Position numbers and translations under genes: made by a program
In this document: piece by piece, positions 24,779 through 32,443 of the stretch
How the letters are laid out: each line of letters begins with the position of its first letter
Position numbering within the stretch: the first letter of the stretch is position 1
Assembly (NCBI GenBank): GCA_003056285.1
Contig: NDWU01000003.1
Coordinates: forward strand, 69,522 to 107,673
Length of the DNA stretch: 38,152 nt
Reading direction: 5' to 3'
Source of the DNA: Candidatus Terraquivivens tikiterensis
GTDB lineage: Archaea; Thermoproteota; Nitrososphaeria_A; Caldarchaeales; Wolframiiraptoraceae
The notes under the pieces: generated by a model
Databases searched by the model: none
What the model was told of the DNA's origin: nothing
What the model saw: only the letters and a program-made list of their open reading frames with translations

Positions 24779-25023
24779 GCTACTTCCCGACTTTAAGCCA
24801 GGATGTTTCCAGCGTTCGGCCTGTGCTTTGCGCGCCGTGTTCACTTGTTCGCGGGCTCACGGCTCCGCCACCGTGGAGCTCATTACCCTATGGGCTATGC
24901 TTACGCATGCATTTCAACAGCTTAGGCATCTGAGTATTCTTCCCTTGGCCAGGCAACATGTAGCTCCAAAATGCTTTAAGTTTGCCAACCCATACCCGGG
25001 CTAAAAGCCCTTGGTTTTATGGG
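24775..25023 (-). mobile_element. IS200/605-type relic with both end hairpins
   Basis: The right end GTGAGCTACTTCCCGAC begins at 24775 and overlaps the stop codon of the preceding gene. Bases 24802-24885 match the reverse complement of the 20.1-20.2 kb relic. The far side has a nested hairpin: GGGCTAAAAGCCC (24998-25010) inside CCCATA (24989-24994) and TATGGG (25018-25023), similar to left-end hairpins of the family. No coding remains. The hairpin could also end transcription of the 25.0-26.3 kb gene. Confidence 0.6.
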
Positions 25024-25040
25024 CACAAAAGTTGTAAAAA

Positions 25041-26309
25041 TTACGGCAATGAGAACTCGGCCGTAGCCTCGAGCGGTTGCTTGCCCTCTTCGTAGGTTCC
25101 CTGCACCCTGACCCTGTATTCTCCCGGTGAGGGTTGCTTAAGCTTCAAGACGACGTGAGCAGCTTGTCCTGGTTCCAGCGAAACTAAGGCCTGGGCAGAC
25201 ACGGGTGAGTAGTAGGGTTCCCATACCCCATCCCTGTTCTTCCGCTCTATCGTTAAACCGTAGACTGTGTTTTGGAAGCGTAGAATCACGCTTCCAACGT
25301 TCTCCACCACGACCTCTAAAGTGACCCACTTGAGGTTCCCAGTAACCTTTTTCGCATCAACCCTTACGCTCAGCCCAGGCACCCCCTCGATCTTAGAGGG
25401 CGCGGGCGTGGCAAGGAGGGGCGCGACCCTATCCTCTAGCTTGCTGAGGCCTTTTGCTAGCGATCCCAGTTGACCCATTAGGCCTTTGGCACCTTTTGGC
25501 TCAGTGCTTTTGATAGTTTCCTTTAGATGCAGTATGCTCTCCTGAAACTTTTCCATTCCATGTTCTGTGAAGTTTACGCCCGCCGCCTTTAGTCTATCGA
25601 CAATCCCTCCGTACCTTTCTTGGAGCTTTTCCACGAAGCGCTCCATCCTTCTTGGCAATGCCTCCTCAGCCATCGACTTTAATGCTTGGCTGATGAGCCT
25701 ATTGGCCTCGGCGATCGCGTGGGCAGCCCCGGACACATTCCCTTCTCTAAGGAGTTCTGCTATGCTGTCTATGTTCAGGAGGCTTTTGGCGGCCTCCAAC
25801 GTTGCTTGAACCTCTGGTAAAGATTTCTCAAGGCGTGCTATCCTCTCCAGGGTACGGCTGGCCGCTACGAGAAGTCCTTGGGCCTTGACGGAACTATCCT
25901 CCCCGACCCCTTCGTGCTCCAAGGCCTGTGCCAATCCCATACGGGCCTCGCGAAGCCTCTCCATCGCGCTTATGGCTAAGCTCGTAGCCTCGCCGTAGTT
26001 CCGCTCCCGAATCGCTACCTCGGCTTGGTTGAGTAAAGCCTTCCCTTCTCCGTAAAGCTTTTCAGCATCCGTTACGTTGGCGCCCAAACTAGCCTTTTTA
26101 GCCTCGTTTATGAAGGATTCGACGCGAAGCAGAGCTTTCTCCGCTAACCCAACGATAGCCTCGGCCCTTTCAACCTCACCTGATGAAGGCGTTGCTGCGG
26201 CAGAAGTAAGCATTAAAAGCTGGGCGGATACCATAACGAGTACGAAGACAGCGCTTACCAGAAGAGCAGAGGCATTTTTCGGCATGCCAGTTTTCACCGC
26301 ACAACCCAT
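25041..26309 (-). CDS. Secreted helical protein with C-terminal Ig-like domain, unknown function
   Basis: A 422-residue protein. A signal peptide (SALLVSAVFVLVMVSAQLLM, about residues 14-33) suggests export. Residues about 45-290 are helical with heptad-like Ala/Leu/Glu patterns (for example VGLAEKALLRVESFINEAKK). Residues about 305-420 look like an all-beta domain resembling BsuPI-type or Ig-like folds (LEVVVENVGSVILRFQNTVY, SLEPGQAAHVVLKLKQPSPG, YRVRVQGTYEEG). No anchor or enzymatic motif. It may be a surface or envelope protein. The promoter region faces the ABC transporter genes divergently. Confidence 0.7.
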   Translation of the reverse strand: MGCAVKTGMPKNASALLVSAVFVLVMVSAQLLMLTSAAATPSSGEVERAEAIVGLAEKALLRVESFINEAKKASLGANVTDAEKLYGEGKALLNQAEVAIRERNYGEATSLAISAMERLREARMGLAQALEHEGVGEDSSVKAQGLLVAASRTLERIARLEKSLPEVQATLEAAKSLLNIDSIAELLREGNVSGAAHAIAEANRLISQALKSMAEEALPRRMERFVEKLQERYGGIVDRLKAAGVNFTEHGMEKFQESILHLKETIKSTEPKGAKGLMGQLGSLAKGLSKLEDRVAPLLATPAPSKIEGVPGLSVRVDAKKVTGNLKWVTLEVVVENVGSVILRFQNTVYGLTIERKNRDGVWEPYYSPVSAQALVSLEPGQAAHVVLKLKQPSPGEYRVRVQGTYEEGKQPLEATAEFSLP

Positions 26310-26513
26310 GACAAAGCATAAAGATAAGGGATGCTATGAAACGCTGCGTTTCACCTTGTGAAAAGCATGAATTTACCGGTATAAGCGATAAGACTAAAAT
26401 TTTTACAACCGAACGTCAACTATCCAGGATAGGCTGAGAGGGCGCAAACACGACATCATCAAGGTTTGGATTCCATCTATGTTTCGCTAATCGAAACTGT
26501 TGCTTATGTAAAG

Positions 26514-26522
26514 CTTTTAAGT
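26514..26522 (+). promoter_or_regulatory. TATA-like element of the ABC exporter operon
   Basis: CTTTTAAGT lies about 28 bases before the ATG at 26546. That spacing places transcription at or next to the start codon, as in leaderless archaeal genes. No ribosome binding site is seen before the ATG, which agrees. Confidence 0.45.
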
Positions 26523-26545
26523 AAGTGTCGCTAAACTAGATACGA

Positions 26546-27544
26546 ATGGATTTTGCGGTTCAAGTTAAAAATCTTGTTAAGGTTTATGATGGAAAGGTGA
26601 AAGCCTTAGATGGCGTTGAATTGGATGTGGAGCCTGGAGAGGTATTCGCTCTGCTTGGTCCGAACGGCGCTGGCAAAACCACGCTTATAAGGATTTTGAC
26701 AACACAGCTTAAGCCTACGGCCGGGGAGGCATACATCTTCGGGCTAAACGTTGTCCGCAATGGTGGCAAAGTTAGAAGGTTAATAAGCTACGTCCCTCAG
26801 GAGATGAGTGTTTGGACAGATATTAGCGGCTATGAGAATCTCCTAGTGTATGCGAAAATTTTTGACGTACCCAGCCATGAAAGAGGTAAGATAATCGATG
26901 AAGTTTTGGAAAACATGGGTTTGACGCATGTAAAAAACGACCTCGTTAGGACGTATTCTGGCGGGATGATAAGAAGGCTCGAAATAGCCTGTGCCATGCT
27001 TACCAAGCCGAAAATCATGTTCCTAGACGAGCCGACTATAGGTCTGGACCCAGCCGCGAGAAAAGTTGTTTGGGAAAGGCTTGGCGTTTTCAAGGAGGAG
27101 TATGGTGTAACAATATTTTTCACCACGCACTATATGGATGAGGCCGACCTTTACGCGGATGACATAGCCATAATCAACCAAGGAAAGATAGTGGCAAGAG
27201 GTACAAGCGAAGATCTAAAGCATTCCTTGGGCGGAGAGGTTATCTCATTTACGCTTGAAAAGGCTGCCATTAAACCCGAATTATTCCAAGAGCTTCGGAA
27301 ACTAGTTTTTGTAAAGGATGTTTTGGTCGAAAATGGAAGCTTAAATGTTTTCGTCGACGATGCTGAATCCACGTTGTCCATTCTGATGAATTTTTTGAAA
27401 AGCGAAGGGTTGTCTGTAGGAAAGGTTTCTATAAATAAGCCAACCCTGGATGATGTTTTCCTTAAGCACGTTGGGACACGGCTCGAGGAGAAAGGCAGAA
27501 TTAGCGACGTTACGCAAATGCGGTACATGATTAGGAGGGGATAG
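26546..27544 (+). CDS. ABC transporter ATP-binding protein (DrrA-like)
   Basis: ATPase of an ABC-2 type exporter. Walker A GPNGAGKTT is at 38-46, the Q-loop follows in ISYVPQEMSVW, the ABC signature is YSGGMIRRLE, Walker B is KIMFLDEPTIG with a downstream H-loop TTHYMDEADLY. The C-terminal 90 residues (KPTLDDVFLKHVGTRLEEKG near the end) are the extra domain typical of daunorubicin-resistance (DrrA) type exporters. The partner permease begins three bases after the stop. Substrate unknown; family members export drugs, lipids or polysaccharides. Confidence 0.92.
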   Translation: MDFAVQVKNLVKVYDGKVKALDGVELDVEPGEVFALLGPNGAGKTTLIRILTTQLKPTAGEAYIFGLNVVRNGGKVRRLISYVPQEMSVWTDISGYENLLVYAKIFDVPSHERGKIIDEVLENMGLTHVKNDLVRTYSGGMIRRLEIACAMLTKPKIMFLDEPTIGLDPAARKVVWERLGVFKEEYGVTIFFTTHYMDEADLYADDIAIINQGKIVARGTSEDLKHSLGGEVISFTLEKAAIKPELFQELRKLVFVKDVLVENGSLNVFVDDAESTLSILMNFLKSEGLSVGKVSINKPTLDDVFLKHVGTRLEEKGRISDVTQMRYMIRRG

Positions 27545-27547
27545 GGG

Positions 27548-28312
27548 ATGATGGAAGGTCTCAAGAATATGCTGGTTATGATCGAGCTTGAATTGAGAAG
27601 GTTGCGCCACGATAGGACGGAAATCTACTTTAGGGCAGTCCAGCCAATCCTGTGGATACTCATCTACGGTCCTGTCATGAGCAGCGTTAGGGCAATACCC
27701 ACTGGCGGTGTACCATACACGGATTTCATAACCCCGGGCGTTATGATCCAAACAACGACCTTCGTCAGCATATTCTATGGGTTGATGATGGTTTGGGAGC
27801 GGGAATCCGGCATTTTAAAGAAGCTACTCGTCACGCCAGCCTCGAGGTATTCCATGGTGATAGGGAGGTCCATGGCTTCGGGCGTAAGGGCCCTATTCCA
27901 AGCTTTAATAATCCTGCCCATAGCCCTCATAATCGGCGTTCGGTTTATACCCAACCCGGCCTACTTCTCCTTAGCCTTCACGATAATCTTCTTTGCTTCA
28001 GGCGGATTCGCAGCCATATCAATACTTGTCGCCTCCTTCATGAAAACCCGTGAAAGGTTTATGGGTATAGGCCAAGCCATAATCATGCCCCTGTTCTTCG
28101 CAAGCAATGCCTTATACCCGGTCCAAATGATGCCGCCAATCCTAAGAGAATTTTCAACCTTCAATCCGCTAAGTTACGTTGTAGACGCGGTGAGGGGGTT
28201 GTTGATCACTGGAGACCTTTCCAACCTTTTAATGGATTTGGTTGCGATAGCCATATTCGACGCAGTATCGTTCATTTTGGCATCGATAAGTTTCAAGCGT
28301 ATCATAGAATGA
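27548..28312 (+). CDS. ABC-2 type transporter permease
   Basis: Membrane partner of the ATPase before it. The 254 residues contain about six membrane helices, preceded by the cytoplasmic start MIELELRRLRHDRTEIYFRA. The loop MMVWERESGILKKLLVTPAS and the conserved FFASNALYPVQMMPPILREF plus FNPLSYVVDAVRGLL are diagnostic of ABC-2 permeases. It is translated almost back to back with the ATPase gene, so the two form one operon. Substrate cannot be inferred. Confidence 0.92.
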   Translation: MMEGLKNMLVMIELELRRLRHDRTEIYFRAVQPILWILIYGPVMSSVRAIPTGGVPYTDFITPGVMIQTTTFVSIFYGLMMVWERESGILKKLLVTPASRYSMVIGRSMASGVRALFQALIILPIALIIGVRFIPNPAYFSLAFTIIFFASGGFAAISILVASFMKTRERFMGIGQAIIMPLFFASNALYPVQMMPPILREFSTFNPLSYVVDAVRGLLITGDLSNLLMDLVAIAIFDAVSFILASISFKRIIE

Positions 28313-28707
28313 TAATAAAAATAAGGATTGAATCGAACACTGTCGGCCATTATCCCAGCTTAAAACGGTATTCAAGGTAGTCTGGATGGTGAAATGGTGT
28401 TCAAGAAGTGTTAGGCATAGTTAGAACATTGTTCGAAAGCTAGAACCCAACTATAGGATTGTAGAAACACTTCAGGATATGAGACAAGCTATCTTCATCC
28501 TTTATCTCCTAAGGGAGATACTTAAAAATAGGTGGGTCAAGCTTATGGTCTCTGAGGCAAAACCGATGTTAAGTCTCCCTTATAAGATAGTATCCTGATG
28601 AGGGGAAAGAGGGATACGAATAAGGAAATAACTTCACAAAATTTTATCCTAGACGTATCCCTGCCAGCAACGGATACTCAAAACTATAAATACGAACGCG
28701 GTACTCC

Positions 28708-28785
28708 GACCGGAATTTGAACAGACCATCAACATATCTCCGGCATCCGTCATAAATGCTACAATCGACTAAAAGAATCTTTACG
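28708..28785 (-). pseudogene. Possible degenerate tRNA
   Basis: The minus strand contains a T-loop-like GTTCAAATTCCGG followed by TCGGAGTA in acceptor position, and a D-arm-like TTAGTCGATTGTAGC at the right distance upstream. The acceptor 5' half does not pair and the T stem is broken, so it cannot fold as a working tRNA. It may be a tRNA decay product or chance. Identity cannot be given. Confidence 0.25.
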
Positions 28786-28819
28786 TTCATAACCATTCTG
28801 TATTCATTACGATTCTGGG

Positions 28820-29045
28820 CTAAGCACGAAACTCATGCTTAGTCCTTGAGCTTCACGGCCCTTATCCACCTCCGAGGTTCATCGGAGGCTTTTCATCGAG
28901 CTCTGCTCCCTTCGGGATGAACTCGCCCCATACGTTCTCTCCAGACCCTTTCGAGCTCGGGGTCATACGTATGGGGAAATTCCCATATCCTAAGGTCTTT
29001 TGCTTGCTCCCTCCAGGTCTTTATCGTAGCACCACATCTGGACGT
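28820..29045 (-). mobile_element. Possible TnpB-type element end
   Basis: At about 28823-28845 an inverted repeat CTAAGCA...TGCTTAG (around CGAAACTCA) marks one side. The minus strand next to it keeps an open patch, PSSKGSGENVWGEFIPKGAE followed by LDEKPPMNLGGG and a stop, which resembles a TnpB tail of a different subtype. There is no shared sequence with the GTGAGCTACC relics. Kept only as a weak suggestion. Confidence 0.3.
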
Positions 29046-29110
29046 TAAATTTTCTATAGTTACGCATATTTGTTTTGAAACTGCTGACTATAACATCCCT
29101 ATTCCGATAG

Positions 29111-29120
29111 TTTTATAAGT
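29111..29120 (+). promoter_or_regulatory. TATA-like element of the Lrp-type regulator
   Basis: TTTTATAAGT lies about 26 bases before the ATG at 29142 with no ribosome binding site, the arrangement expected for a leaderless transcript. Confidence 0.45.
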
Positions 29121-29141
29121 CGTGTTTATATTGCAAACATT

Positions 29142-29564
29142 ATGGTTCGAATATCAAACCTAGAATTACTGAAAATCCTCAGAGAGGATGCGAGGAAGCC
29201 TTTTCTTGAAATAGCCAAGCTACTCGGCGTGAGCGAGACCGCGGTCAGAAAGCGTGTGCGGAAGCTAGAAGAGAGCGGTATAATCAGGAAGTATACCGTT
29301 GAAGTCGACCCGAAGAAGATCGGGTTTAATATAAACGTGCTAATAGGCATAGACACTGTGCCTGAGCGCTTTATTTCGGCGCTTGAGAGGCTTAAGGATA
29401 TGGAGGAGGTCGTAAGCCTTTACTCGTCAAGCGGTGACCACATGATTCTAGCCGAATGCTGGTTCAGAAGCTCCAAGGAGTTATCGGACTTTGTAAGAAA
29501 GCTAGAAAGTATAGATGGTGTTATCCGTGTATGCCCAGCCATAATCCTTGAGAAGGTTAAGTGA
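29142..29564 (+). CDS. Lrp/AsnC family transcriptional regulator
   Basis: A 140-residue feast/famine-type regulator. The N-terminal winged helix has KILREDARKPFLEIAKLLGV and SETAVRKRVRKLEESGIIRK. The linker YTVEVDPKKIGFNINVLIGI leads to the C-terminal RAM domain (LKDMEEVVSLYSSSGDHMIL, then DGVIRVCPAIILEKVK) used for oligomers and effector binding. It is convergent with the peroxiredoxin gene, 28 bases away. Control targets and effector are unknown; autoregulation is common in the family. Confidence 0.9.
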   Translation: MVRISNLELLKILREDARKPFLEIAKLLGVSETAVRKRVRKLEESGIIRKYTVEVDPKKIGFNINVLIGIDTVPERFISALERLKDMEEVVSLYSSSGDHMILAECWFRSSKELSDFVRKLESIDGVIRVCPAIILEKVK

Positions 29565-29592
29565 GTTGGAAAAAAAATAAGGTGGTATGTGT

Positions 29593-30180
29593 CTATATCT
29601 TTCCGACAAGCTCTAATCCCGGCTTAAGGGCCTTTTTCCCCGGCTGCCAGCTCGCTGGACAAACTTCCCCTGGATGCTCCCGTACATACTTAGCGGCCTG
29701 AAGTTTCCGTAGAAGCTCCTTAGCGCTTCTACCGATGCTGTTATCGTGCATCTCTAAAGCTCTAAGTACCCCATCTGGATCGATAATGAAACTTCCGCGA
29801 AGAGATATCCCAGCACCCTCGATATACGTTCCGAACGCCCTGCAGAGTTTTCCGGCCGGATCAGCGACCATCGGGAACCTAACCTTCTTTATCGCTGGAG
29901 AGACGTCGTGCCAAGCCTTATGCACGTAAACAGTATCCGTGCTGATACTAAGAACCTCGGCTCCTTGCGCCTTAAACTCTTCGTAATGTTCAGCAATCTC
30001 CTCTAGCTCTGTCGGACAAATGAACGTGAAGTCCGCTGGGTAAAACACTAGCACCAACCATTTACCCCGATAGTCCGATAGCTTAATCGTCTTGATGTCT
30101 TCTTCATGGTATGCTTCCAGCGTGAAGTCCGGAACTTTTTCGCCGATCTTCACAACGGTGTCCACTGCTGTTTTTTCCAT
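29593..30180 (-). CDS. 2-Cys peroxiredoxin (AhpC/TSA family)
   Basis: Reduces hydrogen peroxide and organic peroxides. Peroxidatic Cys55 lies in FYPADFTFICPTELEE and resolving Cys174 in EHPGEVCPASWQPGKK, which makes it a typical 2-Cys (Prx1/AhpC) enzyme. Length of 195 fits. GSFIIDPDGVLRALEMHDNS is the usual dimer-region motif. The start ATG at 30180 has AGGTGA about eight bases upstream. No reductase (thioredoxin-like or AhpF) lies beside it, so the electron donor is encoded elsewhere. Confidence 0.95.
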   Translation of the reverse strand: MEKTAVDTVVKIGEKVPDFTLEAYHEEDIKTIKLSDYRGKWLVLVFYPADFTFICPTELEEIAEHYEEFKAQGAEVLSISTDTVYVHKAWHDVSPAIKKVRFPMVADPAGKLCRAFGTYIEGAGISLRGSFIIDPDGVLRALEMHDNSIGRSAKELLRKLQAAKYVREHPGEVCPASWQPGKKALKPGLELVGKI

Positions 30181-30187
30181 ACTTTGC

Positions 30188-30233
30188 TCACCTTAGTTCT
30201 AAAATTTCAAAAAAAAAGTTTGTTTATATAAAA
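30188..30233 (-). promoter_or_regulatory. Peroxiredoxin promoter and ribosome binding site
   Basis: On the minus strand a strong TATA box (TTTTATATAAACA, about 30221-30233) lies 45 bases before the ATG, and AAGGTGA (30188-30194) is the ribosome binding site. The spacing gives a leader of about 20 bases. GTTCGTTTTTCGAAC at 30239-30253 is an inverted repeat just upstream of the TATA box and could be a regulator site. Confidence 0.55.
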
Positions 30234-30602
30234 TTTTAGTTCGAAAAACGAACTTCGGCATGAAGGATAATAAATACTGCTAGCGTTTAACATTTTGGAG
30301 TTCCTTGATTGATTTTAAACAAACTGGCTGGAAATTCAAACTTTCCACAGCTCAGCCCTTAACAATCGTTAAATATGATGGGCTTCTGAGCTATTCAAAA
30401 ACAAATAGCAAAATAGAAGTGTCTAAGTTTGGGACCAAGCTTGTCACTGGAATTTTGTGGATTAAGGAAGGATTCTGACGAAAAATATATTGTTGAGACT
30501 GTATGAGAACGCTTTGGTCTCTTTTTTTATTTTAAGAGACTATTTAAGAAATTTTTAAAACCAGTCAATCTTTTTCTCATACCATTTTTGCTATCTCGCT
30601 CC

Positions 30603-30767
30603 TTAATAGCGGTTTAAGCTTTGCGGTAAATCTGAGCTTTTTTCATATTTAAGTTCTGGCAGTTTTGTTTTTATTGTTTCCCAGACCAAGTCTAAGTTTA
30701 CACCAAAGTACTGATGGATTAGCTTGTCCCTCATTCCTGCGATTTCTTTCCATGGAATTTTTGGAAA
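30603..30767 (-). pseudogene. HepT-type HEPN toxin, C-terminal fragment
   Basis: Too short for a normal gene. The minus strand reads PWKEIAGMRDKLIHQYFGVN and LDLVWETIKTKLPELKY before a TAA stop. RDKLIHQY is the RX4HXY motif of HEPN nucleases of the HepT/DUF86 family, which pair with MNT nucleotidyltransferase antitoxins. An in-frame TAG at 30768-30770 cuts it off, and the N-terminal half (about 60 residues) and antitoxin gene are not found upstream. This is therefore a decayed toxin-antitoxin relic. Confidence 0.7.
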
Positions 30768-31018
30768 CTAGGGAAATAGAAACGGTGTGGAAAACTAAAA
30801 ATCAAAAAAACTTAGAACGAAAGAGAGTTCGCCTGCTTACCCTTGCTTTTTCCTACCACCAATACAGGAGGGTATGAAAAAGTAGTTAGCTCCTGCCTTG
30901 TTAAGCTTCAGTCATTCATCCGTAGGGCCAGACCCCTCGCTACCAAACGCATGCTCATAGAAATGTCTTCTATAGATCTCTTCCGGAGCCTGGGCGGAAA
31001 TAAAAAGGACAAAGCCCC

Positions 31019-31366
31019 TTATAGTGCCAGCATGTATCCTGTGAACTCTGAAAGGTCGAGCTTTCTTTTAGCTAGGTCGAGTTTGATCATGTAGGCTTCC
31101 ATGTCTAATGCTCCAAAGATCAGGGGGACTGGTAGCTCGTCGACGAGGAATGCTTCAATACCTATTCTCTTCCCCTCAATTTCCACGATTAAGTCGCAAA
31201 AATGCTTACAAACAACTTTGTGACCGTCCACCACAGTAAATTCCCTTTGAATTATTAGTTCCTTCGGCGTTGAAATTTCTTTAGCAACGTCGCTTCTGAT
31301 AAGCGATCTGGATGCTCCGCTGTCAAATAAAACGTTAATGCTTGCTTGTACACAAAAGAAAGAAGG
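31019..31366 (-). pseudogene. Retropepsin-like aspartic protease, start lost
   Basis: From 31366 the minus strand reads QASINVLFDSGASRSLIRSD, then GHKVVCKHFCDLIVEIEGKR, LVDELPVPLIFGALDMEAYM and LDLAKRKLDLSEF before the stop. FDSGAS is the catalytic D-T/S-G motif of small archaeal retropepsin-like (clan AA) proteases, and IFGALDMEAYMI is the usual late hydrophobic motif. A TAG at 31367-31369 is in frame and no ATG, GTG or TTG follows before the active site. Starting at GTG 31234 would lose the catalytic Asp. It is probably a 5'-broken gene. Confidence 0.6.
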
Positions 31367-31369
31367 CTA

Positions 31370-31780
31370 GTAAGAACTTTAGATGGAAAATCGGAACCAT
31401 TCTCTCTGAACGCTATCGGATAATGGGCAACTATGACATAGTCTTTCTAGCTTTGAACGGCTCGAGAGGGATGAAACCATCGAAATCTTTCGAATAGACT
31501 TAACCGAAAGCGTGGACAGAACGTTAACAGTCTCAATAAAAGAGTGGGATGTTGTTTACGGAGGAATCATCTTAAGAAATTCTGAAGTCTGAGCCTCAGC
31601 CTTGAGTGTAGAACCATTCATCCCTACAGGGTCTGCCTAAACGTGCTAATTCCACAACACCCTTTAAAGAAAATACGCATTGGAAGGTATACGCTCAAAG
31701 TTGGCGAGGCACATTGATCAGAGGGGACAAGAGAATTGGAAGACAAAGCCTTGCGTCAAAAATAAGGAAAATTTAGAAAA
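31370..31780. other. Decayed intergenic DNA
   Basis: A plus-strand patch at about 31445-31592 reads FERLERDETIEIFRIDLTES and WDVVYGGIILRNSEV before a TGA, but has no start and an upstream stop; it may be the tail of a lost gene. Nothing else is recognised between the protease fragment and the tRNA-like relic. Confidence 0.3.
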
Positions 31781-31785
31781 AGTGG

Positions 31786-31858
31786 TGCTCCGGCGCGGGA
31801 TTTGGGCCGGGTCACCCTCGCCTTTCGACGGGATAAGCCAGGCTCTTCATCAACGTCA
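31786..31858 (-). pseudogene. Degenerate tRNA relic
   Basis: The minus strand ends in GCCGGAGCA (acceptor 3' half plus A), preceded by a worn T arm (GACCCGG, CCCAAAT, CCCGC) and a D-loop-like AGAGCCTGGCTTA. The middle can pair CCC and TC with GA and GGG, but the anticodon loop lacks a usable T33 and the 5' acceptor half (expected GCTCCGG) is absent. It lies 90 bases from the intact tRNA-Glu in opposite orientation. A tRNA-derived pseudogene is likely, but isotype is open. Confidence 0.45.
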
Positions 31859-31946
31859 TTGTTAAATTAAGAGGGGTCAAGAAGGTCGTTAGATGGTTAA
31901 AGCGTCATTACATTAATATGGTTGCTCTTGGATGTGCTTTAAGTGA

Positions 31947-32021
31947 GCCCCGGTGGTGTAGCCCGGTCAAGCATGCGGGCCTTTCGAGCCCACGACCCGA
32001 GTTCGAATCTCGGCCGGGGCA
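31947..32021 (+). tRNA. tRNA-Glu (TTC)
   Basis: Acceptor halves GCCCCGG and CCGGGGC pair fully, with discriminator A. The D arm is GTG...CAT around TAGCCCGGTCAAG, the anticodon loop is CTTTCGA (anticodon TTC, T33 present), and the T arm is CCGAG-TTCGAAT-CTCGG. Length is 75 with no intron, and CCA is not encoded. Anticodon stem CGGGC/GCCCA has a C-A mismatch at the outermost pair (27-43), where closely similar archaeal tRNA-Glu has C-G. Confidence 0.93.
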
Positions 32022-32443
32022 TCATTCTCCAAACAATCCTTCCTATTGTGAAGTAATCACGAAACCGGTGAAAAAAGAGGAAGAGGTTTTGGAGGTCAGC
32101 TGAGTTTTTCCTCCTTTTCCGCTCGGAAAGTATACAGCCGCCGGCCATAGGGTGGTCGAGGAGGCTGGAGAGGAAGATTTGTTCTAAGGTTTACATGATT
32201 CCATATACAGGGAATGGAGTGTTGAATGTCAGCATCTGGGCGATGACGGGGAGCGTATATTGTATGGTGTAGGATGCAAAGGAAAGGAATGGGGCGGTTC
32301 TAAACCTCACTTCCTTTTTATCTTATTTCCCTCTTGCTCGAAAAGCCCGTATACTTGGCCGTTCTAGTGCAACCGTACGGTTATACTACCGGGACCACGG
32401 CTATCGAAAGTTCAGCAGGAAATACGCATGTTTCTCCTTTACC
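32022..32443. other. Intergenic region downstream of tRNA-Glu
   Basis: No firm gene. A minus-strand frame at 32191-32310 could encode 39 residues from GTG (MRFRTAPFLSFASYTIQYTL, then PVIAQMLTFNTPFPVYGIM), hydrophobic and possibly a membrane-protein remnant, but there is no good ribosome binding site or known family. The rest holds no open frame, repeat or RNA that can be recognised. Confidence 0.35.

Larger units (their letters stand above)
28313..29100. other. Gene-poor intergenic region
   Basis: No convincing gene is seen between the ABC permease and the Lrp-like regulator. It holds AT-rich sequence up to about 28.7 kb, a worn tRNA-like patch (28.71-28.79 kb), and an open minus-strand patch with a possible element end near 28.82-29.05 kb. 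Those two are listed separately. Everything else in it is unassigned. Confidence 0.6.

Noticed and set aside
28577-28600. C-box-like CTGATGA suggesting a C/D box guide RNA
   Set aside because: No D box (CTGA) or C'/D' pair lies at a proper distance.
30305-30478. Possible 57-residue frame from a TTG after the peroxiredoxin promoter
   Set aside because: No ribosome binding site, no family, and it lies in a decayed AT-rich region; chance is as likely.
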